Origin: Flammeovirga sp. OC4
GTDB lineage: Bacteria; Bacteroidota; Bacteroidia; Cytophagales; Flammeovirgaceae
DNA length: 64,000 nucleotides
Assembly: GCF_000812565.1 (NCBI RefSeq)
Contig: NZ_JTAM01000056.1
Span: 1-64,000, forward strand
Reading direction: 5' to 3'
The position numbers were made by a program, and so were the translations under genes. Below are positions 62,292-64,000 of the stretch, piece by piece. Position 1 is the stretch's first letter. Every line of letters begins with the position of its first letter. Below the pieces are notes generated by a model. It saw nothing but the letters and a program-made list of their open reading frames with translations. It searched no databases and was not told where the DNA came from.

Positions 62292-63371
62292 TTATTGTTT
62301 TTTGTAAATGTTGATGTTGTCGTCTATAAAAATGGTGGAGGGACTTTTGTGAAATTCAACGAAATCATCGTAAAAAATATCTCCTTTAATGGGTACCCAA
62401 TAGCCTCTTTCTTCTGAATTATTTCGCCATGTGAGGGCAAATGTAATTTGTGAGGCAATGGGATCATTGATGATCGGTTTTAAGATCATCTCTGTATAGA
62501 ATTTGGGATTGTCACAATTCTGCATTCCAGATCTATAGCCAAATTCTGTTAGCGCAGGAATCTTGTTATGAGCATTAGCAAATTCTACTGTCTCTTTGAT
62601 AGCAGTGATGAATTTAGTTGGAAAATCTTTTGCTTCTCCATAAAAATCCATACCGCAAATATCTACATAATCGTCCCCCGGATATCTCTCATCATACTTC
62701 CCTTTAGATGGGGAATAAGCATAAAGGAAATTGTGTACTTTTTTGGCTTTGAGGTAATCAACGGTATACCTCCATACTGCAACGTATTCTTCTGGTGTGC
62801 ATGATTCGTTCCCCCACCAAAACCAATTACCGGTGTTCTCATGGAAAGGTCTAAAGATCACGGGTACTTTTACATTATGCGCAAACTCTACAATCTCATC
62901 TAACCATTCTGTATAAACTTTATGTGCAGACCCTCCAGGCATAATTTCTACCATGGCATTTCCTTCTGTATCATAAACCTTTCCACCTGTTACGGGGTTT
63001 TTCGCATGCCAACTTACAGTGATGACCCCTCCCATTTTGTGGGCTTTTTTGATCATGCCTTCGTATTTATGGAAATTATTTGGCCCAAAATCATAACCAA
63101 ACAACATCGGAAAAGTGCCATAACCTGACTTTACATCAGACCTGTTTTTTACACCTTTATGATCCACCCACGGTTCTGGATAACAACCTGATAATTCTGT
63201 AAAATGGTGTCCAAAAATAAATCTGTTATCTGTAAAAGATTGAAGGTTTTGATAAAGCCTTTCGGTTTCTTTTGTCGCCTTCTCATCTATTTGTGCGTGT
63301 ACATTGGAAACCGAAATTCCAATACACAACATCAATAAAATAAAGTATGTTTTTTTATAAATTTGTTTCAT
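62292..63371 (-). CDS. Second GH26 beta-mannanase, secreted
   Basis: This 359-residue enzyme has a signal peptide ending VHAQ (about 27) and GH26 features: RFIFGHHFTELSG (50-62), acid/base Glu178 in FRPFHENTGNWFWWG and nucleophile Glu276 in PALTEFGYRSG. The substrate-facing loops differ clearly from those of the GH26 at 46540 (for instance DFGPNNFHKYEG in place of DIGEIGNEKNLDG), so a different cleavage pattern is likely. The start codon lies 2 nt after the sulfatase stop, so the two are coupled. It probably acts on the desulfated product of that sulfatase. Confidence 0.92.
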   Translation of the reverse strand: MKQIYKKTYFILLMLCIGISVSNVHAQIDEKATKETERLYQNLQSFTDNRFIFGHHFTELSGCYPEPWVDHKGVKNRSDVKSGYGTFPMLFGYDFGPNNFHKYEGMIKKAHKMGGVITVSWHAKNPVTGGKVYDTEGNAMVEIMPGGSAHKVYTEWLDEIVEFAHNVKVPVIFRPFHENTGNWFWWGNESCTPEEYVAVWRYTVDYLKAKKVHNFLYAYSPSKGKYDERYPGDDYVDICGMDFYGEAKDFPTKFITAIKETVEFANAHNKIPALTEFGYRSGMQNCDNPKFYTEMILKPIINDPIASQITFALTWRNNSEERGYWVPIKGDIFYDDFVEFHKSPSTIFIDDNINIYKKQ

Positions 63372-63373
63372 GT

Positions 63374-64000
63374 CTATATCGTTTTCTTTCGTTCAAATAG
63401 AAGTTCACTCAACTTCAGATCTTTAAAATATGTACTGTTCTCGGTCATGGTAATTTTTAATAATTGATCCCCTTTTTCTAACCTCAATGTACATTCTCCC
63501 TCTTTAGATTTTTCAGCAAAATGAACTATACGCTCTTGCCCATTAAATTTAAACTTAAGATCAAAACCCTTTGCAGTTTTCTTAGCCAATTTAGCCGATA
63601 TCGTATATTTTCCTGCTTTGTTTATCTTTAATTTATAACCAACTTCTCCATTTCCATCCTTCGGAAAATCAACCAAATGAGAGCGATTCTCAAACCCTTC
63701 AGCTGAGGAAAGTTGAACGGCCAATACTTTTGTTTTCGTCTCATTCGATCCTGGGTATCCTACAAAAGCTGGTTCCCTTTTAAACGAGTGCTCTTCTTCA
63801 ATCATTTCATTAAACCACTCTTCCAATCGATCACGCATTTGATCTGCAATTTCCCTATTTGCTGAAGCGATATTGGTACGTTCTAATACATCATTTTTAT
63901 GATCAATAAGTACCATATTATCAATTGGTGAAGGGGAATTTTCACATTTCACGGCATTATAAATCAGCTTATAATCATCCGTAATCAAAGTGAGCATTTG
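63374..64000 (-). CDS. C-terminal part of a family S1 sulfatase, cut by the window edge
   Basis: The frame is open to the right edge, so the N-terminal catalytic part with the formylglycine Cys lies outside. What is visible reads as the end of a sulfatase: DDYKLIYNAVKCENS...VLIDHKNDVLERTNIAS (the usual C-terminal strand), then ADQMRDRLEEWFNEM and PAFVGYPGSNETKTKVLAVQLSS. The last matches GYKESPRVVLAVHESS of the sulfatase at 38669, including the added sandwich domain. The reading is thus supported by alignment with a full-length neighbour. Coupled to GH26, it should remove sulfate from mannan. Confidence 0.82.
   Translation of the reverse strand, partial: QMLTLITDDYKLIYNAVKCENSPSPIDNMVLIDHKNDVLERTNIASANREIADQMRDRLEEWFNEMIEEEHSFKREPAFVGYPGSNETKTKVLAVQLSSAEGFENRSHLVDFPKDGNGEVGYKLKINKAGKYTISAKLAKKTAKGFDLKFKFNGQERIVHFAEKSKEGECTLRLEKGDQLLKITMTENSTYFKDLKLSELLFERKKTI

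Noticed and set aside
63374-64000. A complete small carbohydrate-binding protein
   Set aside because: The frame is open at the right edge, and the visible part aligns with the C-terminus of the full-length sulfatase at 38669.

Overview
The window comes from a marine polysaccharide-degrading member of the Bacteroidota, most like the Flammeovirga branch of the Cytophagales. This rests on AT-rich DNA, type IX secretion C-terminal sorting domains, SusC/SusD proteins, hybrid two-component systems (HTCS), many Bacteroidota-style lipoproteins, TAnnTTTG promoter elements and algal-polysaccharide enzymes. The genus is an inference; no rRNA or tRNA gene was seen.

Layout. (1) 250-12164, plus strand: a tightly packed five-gene operon of three surface lipoproteins and two giant BspA-like leucine-rich-repeat proteins with type IX sorting tails, closed by a strong terminator. 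(2) 12323-17197, minus strand: two tandem GH29 enzymes and a GH82-like (iota-carrageenase family) beta-helix protein. (3) 17631-29058, plus strand: housekeeping and accessory genes. These are an SDR/membrane protein/AraC operon, tenA-thiD for thiamin salvage, a patatin, a Crp-like regulator, an SMR exporter, an NmrA-like protein, two AT-rich unknowns (one DUF1963), a CobW-like GTPase and a membrane protein. (4) 29215-37321, minus strand: two giant propeller-sensor regulators. One is an HTCS with a degenerate receiver; the other ends in a SpoIIE phosphatase. (5) 37504-56506: a beta-mannan utilisation locus. Its two arms diverge from 48955-49742: a minus-strand catabolic arm and a plus-strand SusC-SusD-glycan-binding arm. 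(6) 56723-57805: an AbiH-type phage-defence gene. (7) 57990-64000, minus strand: a canonical HTCS and the end of a sulfatase-GH26 operon cut by the window edge.

How the mannan locus should work (inference from families): lipoprotein and secreted GH5 and GH26 mannanases cut beta-mannan; SusCD and the glycan-binding lipoprotein import oligosaccharides; periplasmic GH26/GH5 enzymes shorten them to mannobiose; the sodium symporter takes this to the cytoplasm; an AGE-family epimerase makes mannosyl-glucose; and a GH130 phosphorylase splits it to mannose-1-phosphate and glucose. The GH26/symporter/GH130/epimerase set is the one known from the Bacteroides fragilis mannan pathway. Two sulfatases point to a sulfated mannan, such as that of green algae.

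The intergenic DNA carries at least three families of palindromic (REP/BIME-like) repeats. They lie mostly at gene 3' ends, and their stems differ by compensating base changes. No REP-associated transposase gene is in the window.
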